Below, piece after piece: positions 10,121 through 17,930 of a stretch of 53,758 nt of DNA (within the stretch, counting starts at the first letter, position 1; each line of letters opens with the position of its first letter). The stretch is taken from assembly GCA_020846005.1 (NCBI GenBank), contig JADLEQ010000002.1, forward strand, positions 1-53,758. The letters run 5' to 3'. The DNA comes from Polyangiaceae bacterium. GTDB lineage: Bacteria > Myxococcota_A > Polyangia > Polyangiales > Polyangiaceae. A program made the translations under genes and the position numbers. The notes under the pieces were generated by a model, which did not search any database, was not told the origin of the DNA, and saw nothing but the letters and a program-made list of their open reading frames with translations.

Positions 10121-10724
10121 CGAGACGACCCTCGCGCGGCCGCGAGTCGGCCGGAGGCGCCACGCGCGGGACGTACGGCCCGTTGTACCGGATGGCCCCC
10201 CAGGTGCGATCATCCACGTAGTAGAAGAAGAGCGCCAAGAGGCGCAGGTTCGAGAACACCTGCCGCTCGAGCTCTCGCCCCTCCACGCCCATCCGCCGCA
10301 GATAGGCGTCCTGCTCCGGGCCGCCCAGTCGGGTGAAGCGCGTGGGCGCGGCGTGCAGCCAGCCGCCATGCTCGAGCAGGAAGATCGCGGCCTTTACGTC
10401 GGCGCGGAGCTTCGCGGTGTGGAACGACAGCTCCCGGTCGATCCGCTCGGCGACGCGCACGGCCGCAGGCCCGGGATGCGCCCCCCCCGGCTCCGGGCAG
10501 ACCCGCGCGCAGAAGGCGGCGAGCACGCCGAGCTCCTTCACGTCGAGCACGACAGGACGCGCCGCGGGGCAGAGGGAGGCATAGTGGGCCTCCCCTCCCC
10601 CGCGCGCGGCGAGCCACCCCCCGGCGGCGAGCGCGGCCCCTCCGATCGCGCCAACCGCGAGGAAGCGCCGCCGCGCGAGCGGATGCCGCGCGGCGACGGG
10701 GGGGCGAGGCGGAGCGCTCGACAC
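10113..10724 (-). CDS. Gluconate 2-dehydrogenase subunit 3-like protein with Tat signal
   Basis: A 203-residue small partner of the downstream GMC oxidoreductase. The N-terminus has a twin-arginine motif (RRRFLAVGA) followed by a hydrophobic stretch (IGGAALAAGGWLAA). The mature part resembles the gluconate 2-dehydrogenase subunit 3 family in its conserved pattern (LDVKELGVLAAFCARVCP, then a helical C-terminus with LALFFYYVDDRTWGAIRYNG). In known systems this subunit accompanies the FAD subunit across the membrane. A GTG at 10724 is the only start available downstream of an in-frame stop. Its stop overlaps the GMC start by eight bases. It lies 43 bp downstream of the secernin-like gene on the same strand. 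Confidence 0.85.
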   Translation of the reverse strand: MSSAPPRPPVAARHPLARRRFLAVGAIGGAALAAGGWLAARGGGEAHYASLCPAARPVVLDVKELGVLAAFCARVCPEPGGAHPGPAAVRVAERIDRELSFHTAKLRADVKAAIFLLEHGGWLHAAPTRFTRLGGPEQDAYLRRMGVEGRELERQVFSNLRLLALFFYYVDDRTWGAIRYNGPYVPRVAPPADSRPREGRLDG

Positions 10725-10767
10725 GACCCGTCATCTTACGCCTGTCGCCTCGCCGAGGGCAGCGCGG

Positions 10768-12024
10768 TCAGGCGAAGTCGAGCGCGGCGCGGCGGCGCCA
10801 CCACGCGCGGAAGGCGGCGTCGCGGAGCGGCGGCCGCGCGGGCACCGCGCGCGCCGCCTCGGCCCAGTCCACGACGGCGGCGTGGTGCGCCGCCCACGCG
10901 GCGGCCACGTCCGTCGCCGCGAGGAGCTCACGCTCGAGCCGCTCCCGCGCGGCCTCGATCCGGGCGCGCCGCGGCTCGTAGTCCTCGAGGACGGCGCGGT
11001 GGAGGCGCTCGTGGCGCCACCAGAGGCTCCGCTCGTCGGCGCGCTCGGGCGCCGGCTCACCGTACGCCGTCGGCTCGACCGCGAGCGACGCCGGCTTGAA
11101 GACGGACAAGCACGGTGAGGAGGTCGCCGTGAGCCAGTGGGCGGCACGTCCCGGCATGAGCACGCTCACCTGCGACGCCGTCGTCTGCCCCGCCCAGCGC
11201 GTGGGCGGCCAGGAGGCGTGGGCGCACGGCGCCTCGAGCCGCAGCCCGCGCGCCGGGTGCCGGGCGCCGTGGTCGCGGAGCGCGCGCAGGAGCGTCCGCT
11301 CGTCTGGGTGGGGATCGGTGGCGAGCGCACCCTCCACGCACGCGCGGCGCCGCCCCGCTCCAGTGAGCGGCGGGTGGAGCCGAGAGCCGAAGCACCGCGC
11401 GAACTCGAACGTCTCGCCTGCCCGGAGCCACCCGCGCCGTCGCGCCTCGTCCGCCGCGCCCGCGTGCGCTCGGTCGGGCACGCCGATCGAGAGCTCGTTC
11501 GAGATCGCGCGCGGGCCGCGCACCCGCTCGGTGGCCCAGTACGGGCCCGCTGTCTCGAGCACCCACGCCTCGGTCGCGTCGGCGAAGAGGAAGCTCGAGA
11601 AGTAGCGAAACGACCGATCCCGGTGGCCCATGGCGCCGCCCTGTCGCTCCTCGCCGAGCACCTGGATCACGTGATCGACGGCTGCGGCGGCCGAGTCGGC
11701 GCGCTCGAGCGCGAGGCGGAGCAGGTCCATGCCGGTCAGGCCCTCGCGCGGGACGGGGAAGCGCGTGAACACCGCCTCGTTGCCTCCGACCACGCCGGCG
11801 TCGTTCGCCCCGATCTCGGCCCCCCACATCCACGAAGGCCGCGAGACCAGCACCGCGCGGCGGCGCTCGACTTGCCGAACGGTGACGTGCGTGCAGCGGA
11901 CGGTCCCGCCCCCGCCTCGCGCCGCCGGGACGAGCTCCACCCGCTGCGCCTCCCCCGGCTCACGGTCACTGTTCTTGCCGAACAGCACCGCGGACGGGGT
12001 CACGAGGCAGGCGGTGTCGCACAT
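10768..12024 (-). CDS. Secernin-like C69 family hydrolase
   Basis: A 418-residue protein of the N-terminal-nucleophile fold, peptidase family C69/secernin. The start is MCDTACLVTPSAVLFGKNSD followed by REPGEAQ, which matches the secernin N-terminus with Cys2 as candidate nucleophile after Met removal. Other fitting segments are GANDAGVVGGNEAVF, AWVLETAGPYWATERV and AISNELSIG. The ATG at 12024 was chosen because it places the Cys at position 2; the longer frame adds an Arg-rich shadow. Homologues are annotated as dipeptidases or amidases, but secernin substrates are poorly known. It may head a minus-strand transcript with the subunit-3, GMC and kinase genes, although no functional link is evident. 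Confidence 0.85.
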   Translation of the reverse strand: MCDTACLVTPSAVLFGKNSDREPGEAQRVELVPAARGGGGTVRCTHVTVRQVERRRAVLVSRPSWMWGAEIGANDAGVVGGNEAVFTRFPVPREGLTGMDLLRLALERADSAAAAVDHVIQVLGEERQGGAMGHRDRSFRYFSSFLFADATEAWVLETAGPYWATERVRGPRAISNELSIGVPDRAHAGAADEARRRGWLRAGETFEFARCFGSRLHPPLTGAGRRRACVEGALATDPHPDERTLLRALRDHGARHPARGLRLEAPCAHASWPPTRWAGQTTASQVSVLMPGRAAHWLTATSSPCLSVFKPASLAVEPTAYGEPAPERADERSLWWRHERLHRAVLEDYEPRRARIEAARERLERELLAATDVAAAWAAHHAAVVDWAEAARAVPARPPLRDAAFRAWWRRRAALDFA

Positions 12025-12158
12025 CGTGGGCTCCGGTCCGGCAGCGCGGCGCCGGCGGGCGAGGCGCCGCAGCGTACCGCGCCGTGCCCGCGCCCGCTCG
12101 GTCGGTGTAGGCTGACGCCCCGATCCCCAACGCACCGGCGCCTGCCGAGGAGTGGACC

Positions 12159-12998
12159 ATGAGCTCGGACGCGATCACCCTGACCACCGCCCTCCCCGCT
12201 CCGCCGGCGCGGGTCTACGCAGCGTGGACGGACGCGCGCGAGCACGGCGCGATGACGGGGAGCCCCGCCTCGGGGGACGCCCGCGTCGGCGGCGTGTTCC
12301 ATGCGTGGGACGGCTACATCACGGCCGAGACCCTGGTGGTGGTGCCCGGCAAGCACGTGGTCCAGCACTGGCGGACGACGGACTTCCCGCCCGACGCGCC
12401 CGCGTCGCTGCTCGCCGTCGCGTTCCTCGAGCAGGACGCCGGGACGCTGCTCTTCCTCTTGCACGTGGGCCTGCCGGCGGGCCAGATCGCGCGGTACGAG
12501 GCGGGCTGGAGGGAGTTCTACCTGGAGCCGATGCGGCGCTACTTCTCGGGATCCGGCGCGAGGACGGCGGCGAGGGCTCCCCGGAAGCAGCCTGCGTCCG
12601 CGAAGCAGCCCGCCTCCGCGAAGCTGCCTGCGTCCGCGAAGCAGCCCGCCTCCGCGAAGCAGCCCGCCTCCGCGAAGAGGCCTGCCTCCGCGAAGAGGCC
12701 TGCCTCCGCGAAGAGGCCTGCCTCCGCGAAGAGGCCTGCCTCCGCGAAGCAGCCTACCTCCACGAAGCAGCCCGCCTCCGCGAAGAGGCCTGCCTCCGCG
12801 AAGAGGCCTGCCTCCGCGAAGAGGCCTGCCTCCGCGAAGCAGCCTGCCTCCACGAAGCAGCCCGCCTCCGCGAGGAAGCCCGCCTCCGCGAACCAGCGCG
12901 CCTCCGCGAGGCGAACGCCAACCCGGACCGCCACGCCTGCCGCGCCGCGAAAGGCGAGCTCTCGCGGTGCCGTACGCCGCAGCGGGAGGCGCGGATGA
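12159..12998 (+). CDS. SRPBCC (AHSA1-like) protein with histone H1-like Lys/Pro/Ala/Ser repeat tail
   Basis: A 279-residue protein in two parts. Residues 1-130 form an SRPBCC/AHSA1-type domain (TALPAPPARVYAAWTDAREH, GYITAETLVVVPGKHVVQHW, GWREFYLEPMRRYF), a fold that binds small hydrophobic ligands or Hsp90 partners. Residues 143-250 are 18 near-perfect hexapeptides KQPASA/KRPASA, ending in an Arg-rich stretch. The tail is strongly basic with Pro/Ala/Ser, like the C-terminal arms of bacterial histone H1-like proteins, so DNA or RNA binding is plausible but unproven. The ATG at 12159 fits the domain. Its stop overlaps the next gene's start (ATGA), suggesting coupling. Because the repeat unit is 18 bp, all frames across it stay open, but only this frame is linked to a known domain. 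Confidence 0.85.
   Translation: MSSDAITLTTALPAPPARVYAAWTDAREHGAMTGSPASGDARVGGVFHAWDGYITAETLVVVPGKHVVQHWRTTDFPPDAPASLLAVAFLEQDAGTLLFLLHVGLPAGQIARYEAGWREFYLEPMRRYFSGSGARTAARAPRKQPASAKQPASAKLPASAKQPASAKQPASAKRPASAKRPASAKRPASAKRPASAKQPTSTKQPASAKRPASAKRPASAKRPASAKQPASTKQPASARKPASANQRASARRTPTRTATPAAPRKASSRGAVRRSGRRG
12585..12908 (+). repeat. 18 tandem copies of an 18-bp coding repeat
   Basis: Units of the form aagcagcccgcctccgcg and aagaggcctgcctccgcg run without interruption for 324 bp and encode (K[Q/R/L]PASA)18. A higher-order pattern is visible: a block of four KRPASA units, KQPTST and KQPASA is echoed by three KRPASA units, KQPAST and KQPASA. This points to growth by unequal exchange or slippage. 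Confidence 0.96.
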
Positions 12999-14095
12999 TC
13001 TGCGCTCCGCGACGGCCGACGGCGGCCTGCGGCGCCTGGCGCTGGGGGGTCGTGGCGTGCACCGCGCTCGCAGCGTGCTCGGCGACCGACGCAGCAGCGC
13101 CGAGCGGCGGCGCTGGCGGCGCGGGCGCCGTGGGAGGCGTCGGCGGGGCCGCGAGCGGCGGCACGACCAGCGGCGGCAGCGGCGGCGCGCCGCTCGACGC
13201 GGGCGGCGGCGGCAGCGCGCCGTGCACCGGCGCGTCCACCCCGCCCTCTCCCGCGGTGGACGTGCAGGTCGCGCCGGGGTTCGCCGGCAGCTACGTCGTC
13301 TATGATCTCGGGGCCGTGCCGGGCATGCCCGCGAGCAAGTACGGCGGGCTGACGCTCCTCGCCGGAGATCGCGACACGCTGCTCGTCGGCGCGAACGCCA
13401 ACGACACGAGCGGCGCCATCTACGCCGTCCCCCTGCAGCGCGGCTGCGGCGAGCACATCCTCGGCTTCGCGGGCCCCGCGACGCGGTGGGCCTCGGCGCC
13501 GTACATCGACGGCGGCCTCGCCTACGGCCCTGGCGGCGCGCTCTTCTTCACCGCGTACCCGACGAACGACCTCGGCGTGCTGTCACCCGGCGCGGCCTCG
13601 CCCTCGACGACCCTCGACGTCGATCCGCTCGGCGTGGCCCACTCGCTCGGCGCGCTCGCCTTCGTGCCCCCGGGGCTCCCGCGGGAGGGCGCGCTCAAGC
13701 TCGTTTCGTGGGGTGGGGGCCAATGGTACGACGCGGACGTGGTGGCGGGCCCCGCCGGGCAGCCCGCGCTCGCCAACCTGTCGCCCCGGCCAGCGTCGAC
13801 GCTGCCCGGGGGCCCGGAGGGGATGGCGTGGGTGCCGGCCGGCTCGCCGGAGTTCGCCAAGCCGAGCCTGGTCGTCTCCGAGTGGACCGCCGGCACCGTC
13901 GGCGCGTTCGAGATGGACGGGGCCGCCGATCCGATCGTGAGCACGCGCAGAGCGTTCCTCTTCGGGCTGACGGGCGCGGAGGGCGCGTACTTCGATCCGC
14001 CGACCGGCGACTACCTCTTCACGACGTGGCAGTTCGAGGGGACGGAGCGCGTCGTGCTGGTGCAGGGCTTCGCGCCGATCGACCCGCCGCGCTGA
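12995..14095 (+). CDS. Predicted lipoprotein, beta-propeller-like secreted domain
   Basis: A 366-residue predicted lipoprotein. The signal peptide (WGVVACTALAACSATD) ends in a lipobox; Gly/Ala/Ser linker of about 45 residues follows. The mature part has blades such as KYGGLTLLAGDRDTLLVGAN, GGLAYGPGGALFFTAYP and PEGMAWVPAGSPEF, suggesting a beta-propeller of the kind found in secreted sugar-binding or NHL-like proteins. No catalytic motif was recognised. GGGAGG-type ribosome-binding sequence at 12984-12989 is five bases before the ATG. The start overlaps the preceding stop as ATGA. The much longer open frame upstream is caused only by the 18-bp repeats of the neighbour. Function unknown. Confidence 0.82.
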   Translation: MICAPRRPTAACGAWRWGVVACTALAACSATDAAAPSGGAGGAGAVGGVGGAASGGTTSGGSGGAPLDAGGGGSAPCTGASTPPSPAVDVQVAPGFAGSYVVYDLGAVPGMPASKYGGLTLLAGDRDTLLVGANANDTSGAIYAVPLQRGCGEHILGFAGPATRWASAPYIDGGLAYGPGGALFFTAYPTNDLGVLSPGAASPSTTLDVDPLGVAHSLGALAFVPPGLPREGALKLVSWGGGQWYDADVVAGPAGQPALANLSPRPASTLPGGPEGMAWVPAGSPEFAKPSLVVSEWTAGTVGAFEMDGAADPIVSTRRAFLFGLTGAEGAYFDPPTGDYLFTTWQFEGTERVVLVQGFAPIDPPR

Positions 14096-14206
14096 GGTAG
14101 CGGGCTCCGGCCGGCGCCCGGGGCAGGCCCGGGGATCCGCCGGCGTGTCTGGCTGCCTGGGAGCTGGACCGGCCGGCCGGTTTGAGGTAGGGATCCCTCC
14201 GCGGAC

Positions 14207-14212
14207 AAGGAG
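14207..14212 (+). promoter_or_regulatory. Ribosome binding site for the SGNH lipoprotein
   Basis: AAGGAG lies nine bases before the GTG at 14222 and supports that start, which also gives a complete signal peptide. Confidence 0.7.
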
Positions 14213-14221
14213 CGCTCGGTC

Positions 14222-15574
14222 GTGCGGAACGTGGTCTCCCGGAGGTCTTGGGTGGTCGGCGTGGTGATGGTGGCGGCCGCCTGCGGTTCGTCCGGGAGCG
14301 GGGACGGGGTCGCCGGCGCAGACGGCGGCGGGGTCGCGGGCGACGCGGGGTCGCCGGACTCCGCGGCGGGCGCGGGCGGCGCGGCGGGCGGCGGAGGATC
14401 GAGCGCCGGGACGGGGACCGGTGGTGGACCCCTCGGGGGCACGGGAGGCGCGGGAGCGGGCGCAGGCGGCTTCGGTGGGAGCGGGGGCGGCGCAGCGGCG
14501 AGCGGCGCAGCGGGCGCCGCGGCCACGTCCGGCGCGAGCGGCGCGCGCGGCGCGAGCGGCGTCGATGGCGGCGCGGGCGCGAGCGGCGCCGGTGGGGGCG
14601 CGGGCGCGAGCGGCGCGGACGCCGGCGCCGACGCCCCGCCCCCCGGCACCGCCGCCGCGTGCTTCGCGGGGCAGTTCGTCCACCCGACCGAGCTCGGCCC
14701 CGACTACGATCAGTTCTCGCCGACGATCGGCAGCCACTGCAAGGGCACCAACCACCAGGACATCCAAGGCGTCGAGCGCGTCGTGTTCCTCGGCGACTCG
14801 GTCACGGTGGGGACGCCCCCGTGGCTCGCGCTCGACTACTACCGGGTGAAGCTGGCGGGCGCGCTCGCGCAGCGGTTCGGCCTCACGCCGCCCGGGCTGC
14901 TGTGGAACAACGTGAACGTCATCGACGGCGTGGTGCTCCAGCAGGAGAGCGGCGACTTCGCGAGCTGCTCCAAGTGGGGCGCCCGCACCGATGACTTCCT
15001 CCGCTCCGACGGGCAGATCCCCGGCTGCTTCACCGAGGCGAGCCGGCAGAAGAAGACGCTCGTGGTGATGACGATGGGCGGCAACGACGTGGCCGCGATC
15101 ACGAAGAGCGGCCTCGACGGCAAGCCGATCCCCGACATCTGGCAGGACGTGTACCAGTTCGTCCAATACCAGCGCGAGGCCGTCACCTGGCTCACCGACC
15201 CGGTGAACTTCCCCAACGGATCGTACGTCGTCTTCGCGAACATGTTCGAGTTCACGGACGGCACGGGCGACGTGACGGCGTGCCCTGCGGCGGGGCTCGC
15301 CGGCTTCGGTGCGGCGTGGAGCGACCCCACGATCCTGGCCGACATGGTGATCTACGCAAACGAGCAATTCATGGACATCGCCGTCGACACCGGGACGGAC
15401 ATGATCTTCATGTTGGAGAGCTTCTGTGGGCACGGCTTCAACGCCGCCGACCCGACGAGCCCGTGCTACCGAGGCCCCAACACACCCCAGTGGTTCGATC
15501 TCACGTGCATCCACCCGAACCCTACGGGTCACTCGGCGCTCGCCGATCTGTTCGCAGCCACGATCGCCGAGTGA
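14222..15574 (+). CDS. SGNH/GDSL-type hydrolase lipoprotein
   Basis: A 450-residue predicted lipoprotein. The signal peptide VVGVVMVAAACGSS ends in a lipobox, followed by about 110 residues of Gly/Ala/Ser linker. The catalytic part has block I VVFLGDSVTVG (Ser about residue 192), block III TMGGNDVAA (Asn) and a terminal His in DLTCIHPNPTGHSALADLF. The usual spacing Asp-x-x-His is altered here: the nearest Asp is five residues before the His, as if the dyad partner were shifted. SGNH enzymes cleave esters of lipids, polysaccharides or acetylated sugars. Start is GTG 14222 with a good ribosome-binding site. Probably a surface esterase; substrate not readable. Confidence 0.85.
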   Translation: MRNVVSRRSWVVGVVMVAAACGSSGSGDGVAGADGGGVAGDAGSPDSAAGAGGAAGGGGSSAGTGTGGGPLGGTGGAGAGAGGFGGSGGGAAASGAAGAAATSGASGARGASGVDGGAGASGAGGGAGASGADAGADAPPPGTAAACFAGQFVHPTELGPDYDQFSPTIGSHCKGTNHQDIQGVERVVFLGDSVTVGTPPWLALDYYRVKLAGALAQRFGLTPPGLLWNNVNVIDGVVLQQESGDFASCSKWGARTDDFLRSDGQIPGCFTEASRQKKTLVVMTMGGNDVAAITKSGLDGKPIPDIWQDVYQFVQYQREAVTWLTDPVNFPNGSYVVFANMFEFTDGTGDVTACPAAGLAGFGAAWSDPTILADMVIYANEQFMDIAVDTGTDMIFMLESFCGHGFNAADPTSPCYRGPNTPQWFDLTCIHPNPTGHSALADLFAATIAE

Positions 15575-15613
15575 GCCGGCCTCCGGGGCGCCCGCTCCGT
15601 GACGCGGCGCGCG

Positions 15614-16449
15614 TCAGCTCTCGCCCGCGCCGAGCCGGCTGAGCTTCGCTCGCAGCGCCGCGACCTCGTCCTCGAGCCGCTCGCGCAGGCGCTGCTCCTC
15701 CTCGCGCAGGCGCTGCTCCTCCTCGCGCAGGCGGCGCTGCTCCGCGAGCTCCGCCTCGGGCTTCTCGACCCGCTCGTGCGCCTCGGCGGAGAGGCGCGAC
15801 ACCCGATCGATGAGCTCGTCGGCGACCGGCACCGCGGCGTCATCCACCGAGAACCGCAGGCGCTCACCGTCGATCCAAAGGTCGAGCCCGAGGACCGGCG
15901 AGTGGAACCTCCCCGCCTGGCCCACGCGCCGCTGGTAGCGCTTGCCCACCAGCTCCCAGGCGGCCAGCGTCACGCGGCGACGATCGAAGAGCTGGTATTC
16001 GGGGATCCCGAGGCGCGCGTACCGCTCGACGTTGCGCTCGAGGTCCTTCTTTCGCGCGCCAAGGACGACGATCTCGATGGCCACGTCGAGCCCCTTGCCG
16101 CCTTCGGCGTCGACGATCCAGCTGTCACGGGGGCGCTGCTCGGCGCCGTCGACCGCCACGAGATCGGGCGCGAACATGCGCTCGCCGGGGTAGGAGATGG
16201 GGAGGTTGCCGGCGACGTAGATGCGGCGCCCCCTCCCGCGGTACCATCGTCGGAGCGCGTCGCGCGGCTCCGTGAACGGGTCGAGGTGGAGGTCGCCCTC
16301 GGGGGGCTCGCCTCGGACGCGGGGATCTCGCTCGGCAAGGCGTCGATGACGGCCGCGCGCTGGGCGGGCGTCAGGCGCTCCCAGATCGCCGTCGGGGGCG
16401 CGCGCGGGTCCTCCGGGTCGACCGTCCAGGTGGCGACGGGCTCCGACAC
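15614..16449 (-). pseudogene. Uma2 family (DUF820) restriction-endonuclease-like protein, frameshifted
   Basis: The gene reads in two frames. The N-terminal part (TWTVDPEDPRAPPTAIWERL, then SEIPASEASPP) is in one frame and the rest (PPEGDLHLDPFTEP, YRGRGRRIYVAGNLPISYPG, VERYARLGIPEYQLFD) in another. The break falls at a run of six C on the minus strand (16301-16306); one more C would join the two parts exactly at SEASPPEGD. The core keeps PD-(D/E)XK-like features (MFAPDLVAVDG, DVAIEIVVLGARKKDLE). A C-terminal coiled coil carries a 21-bp tandem repeat (LREEEQR). The GTG at 16449 is the most likely start; a GTG at 16581 in the same frame is possible. Either a real one-base deletion or an assembly error in the homopolymer. 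Confidence 0.82.
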
Positions 16450-16581
16450 GTTCGTCAGGATACGGCGGTGGAGCGCCCCCGCCCGGTGGGGCGGCCGCAG
16501 CGCGCCGGCCGATCGCCGCCCAGCTCCGTCCTCGGGGCCCGAGGGCCGCAGCGCGACGCCGGGCGCCTCGTGTCCGGGCAC

Positions 16582-16609
16582 TTGCGCGCCCTGGAGATAG
16601 TGGTAATAC
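16582..16609 (+). promoter_or_regulatory. Putative promoter of the GntR-GMC operon
   Basis: A TTGCGC hexamer (16582-16587) and a TAATAC hexamer (16604-16609) are separated by 16 bp and lie 33 bp before the regulator ATG. The -10 box is contained in the first GntR operator, so bound regulator would block RNA polymerase. Promoter rules in myxobacteria are loose, so this is a prediction. Confidence 0.5.
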
Positions 16610-16612
16610 CAC
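16600..16612 (+). promoter_or_regulatory. GntR/FadR-type operator, copy 1
   Basis: gtggtaataccac is a perfect inverted repeat (arms GTGGTA and TACCAC around one base). It contains the TGGT-N3-ACCA core known for the FadR subfamily of GntR regulators. The gene for such a regulator starts 30 bp further on, so autoregulation is the simple reading. Confidence 0.75.
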
Positions 16613-16620
16613 TTCAGGAT

Positions 16621-16633
16621 GTGGTCCTACCAC
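16621..16633 (+). promoter_or_regulatory. GntR/FadR-type operator, copy 2
   Basis: gtggtcctaccac is a second inverted repeat with arms GTGGT and ACCAC. It starts 21 bp after copy 1, two turns of DNA, so two dimers could bind on the same face. It ends eight bases before the regulator's ATG and overlaps the likely ribosome-binding region. Confidence 0.75.
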
Positions 16634-16641
16634 TGAGCCCC

Positions 16642-17457
16642 ATGGAGAATCACGCGAAAGGCAGGGCCGTCGAGGCCGTAGCCCGGCAGGTGCGGGCGTC
16701 GATCCTGCGCGGCGACCTCCCGCCGGGGAGCGCGCTCCCGGGAGAGCGCTCGCTCTCCGAGGACCTGGGGGTCAGCCGCCTCACCCTCCGGTCGGCGCTC
16801 GGCCGGCTCGAGTCGGAGGGGCTCGTGCAGCCGGTCCAGGGGTCCGGCACGCGCGTGCTCGACTTCCGCGCGTCGGGCGGCATCGATCTGCTCGGCCACC
16901 TCGCCGAGGTCGAGCTGGAGGGCGGCGTCATCCCCGTCGGGCTCCTCGCCGACCTCCTCGAGTTCCGCCGCATGGTCGCGGTCGAGCTGCTCGGGCTGGT
17001 CGCCGAGCGCGCCACCGCGGCCGAGCTCGACGCGCTGTCCGGCACGCTGCGGCGGCTCGCGCGGGCCGTGGGCGAGCCGGAGCGCTTCATGCGGCTCGAC
17101 CTCGAGCTCGCGCGCCAGCTCGTCCACGCGGGGAGGAACCTCGCGCTGGAGCTGCTCTTCAACACGGGGGTCCGGATCTTGTCCCAGCACCCCGCGCTCG
17201 ACGTCGCGTTCGGCGCCAACTCGGCTCACGCGGTCACGGTGTACGCGCGCCTGCTCGACCTCGTGCGCTCGCGCGACGCGAAGCGCGTCCGGCGCGTGTC
17301 GGCGAGGTTCCTGTCGGCGCTCGATCGCCGCACCCTCGAGCGCGTCGCCGCGCTCGCGCGCTCGGTCGCCACCGCCGCGCCAGGCGCGGCCGAAGCAGTC
17401 CCCGGCGCCCTCGGCGCCCCCCCACCCGCCACGAGAGGATCGGAGTACCCATGCTGA
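16642..17457 (+). CDS. GntR family transcriptional regulator, FadR/FCD subfamily
   Basis: A 271-residue DNA-binding regulator. The winged helix-turn-helix is at about residues 8-75 (AVEAVARQVRASILRGDLPP, LPGERSLSEDLGVSRLTLRS, LGRLESEGLVQPVQGSGTRV). The rest is an all-helical FCD ligand domain (about 85-235) with LLEFRRMVAVELLGLVAERA. Family members sense small organic acids, fatty acids or sugars and repress nearby genes. The ATG at 16642 starts just before the HTH; the frame further upstream is a shadow. Two 13-bp operators lie directly upstream. The stop overlaps the next start by seven bases, so the regulator is co-expressed with the GMC genes it probably controls. Confidence 0.9.
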   Translation: MENHAKGRAVEAVARQVRASILRGDLPPGSALPGERSLSEDLGVSRLTLRSALGRLESEGLVQPVQGSGTRVLDFRASGGIDLLGHLAEVELEGGVIPVGLLADLLEFRRMVAVELLGLVAERATAAELDALSGTLRRLARAVGEPERFMRLDLELARQLVHAGRNLALELLFNTGVRILSQHPALDVAFGANSAHAVTVYARLLDLVRSRDAKRVRRVSARFLSALDRRTLERVAALARSVATAAPGAAEAVPGALGAPPPATRGSEYPC

Positions 17458-17930
17458 CGTTCGAGAGGCGCGCCGCGGCGACGGTGCTGGAGGCGTTCGC
17501 CCCGTTCCAGGAGCCGGCGCTCGCCGTGCGTCCCGGAGAGGTGGACTGGTCACGCGCGTTCGAGTCGATGGCGCGCGCGAGCTCGCCGCTCGCGGCGTTC
17601 GGGCTGCGCGCGGCGCTCTGGATCGCGTTGGCGTCGCCGCTGCTGGTGTTCGGCTCGCTGCGCTCGTTCCGCTCGCTCGAGCCCGCGCGCCGGAGCGAGG
17701 TGATCGAGCGGCTGCTGGTCCACCGCTTCTACATCGTGCGCGAGCTGGCGCTCTACCTGAAGCTCACGGCGTGCATGGCGATCTTCTCCTCGCCGGCGGT
17801 TCGCGCGCGCTCCAACTACGATCGTCGGCCCGAGCTCGCGGCGCGGCCGAAGAGCGATCCGCCCGAGAGCGGCTCCCCCGAGCCCGATCGCCGGCGGCTG
17901 CCCGTCGCGGCGGCGGGGGGGGTGCTGTGA
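17451..17930 (+). CDS. Small GMC-oxidoreductase partner protein (subunit-3-like)
   Basis: A 159-residue protein of unknown function encoded between the GntR regulator and the GMC enzyme. It overlaps the regulator stop by seven bases and its own stop overlaps the GMC start by one base (TGATG). The N-terminus LTFERRAAATVLEAFAP and the helical core with VHRFYIVRELALYLKLTACM resemble small proteins, or N-terminal domains, that accompany GMC oxidoreductases. A hydrophobic segment (LRAALWIALASPLLVFGSL) could be membrane-associated. Unlike the partner at 10113-10724 it has no Tat motif. The Arg/Pro-rich C-terminus looks disordered. The partner role is inferred from gene order and weak similarity. 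Confidence 0.72.
   Translation: MLTFERRAAATVLEAFAPFQEPALAVRPGEVDWSRAFESMARASSPLAAFGLRAALWIALASPLLVFGSLRSFRSLEPARRSEVIERLLVHRFYIVRELALYLKLTACMAIFSSPAVRARSNYDRRPELAARPKSDPPESGSPEPDRRRLPVAAAGGVL

Noticed and set aside
10121-10369. Longer start for GMC module 1
   Set aside because: The added N-terminus is an Arg/Ser-rich shadow of the subunit-3 gene; the FAD motif follows ATG 10120 directly and that start overlaps the partner stop.
12585-12908. CRISPR-like regular repeats
   Set aside because: Units are directly adjacent with no spacers and code in frame with a protein; no cas genes lie nearby.
12152-12994. Long open frame preceding the lipoprotein at 12995
   Set aside because: It is open only because the 18-bp repeat keeps all frames open. 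The repeat is translated as KQPASA in the frame joined to the SRPBCC domain; the other frame gives a low-complexity LREAAC pattern with no start signal.
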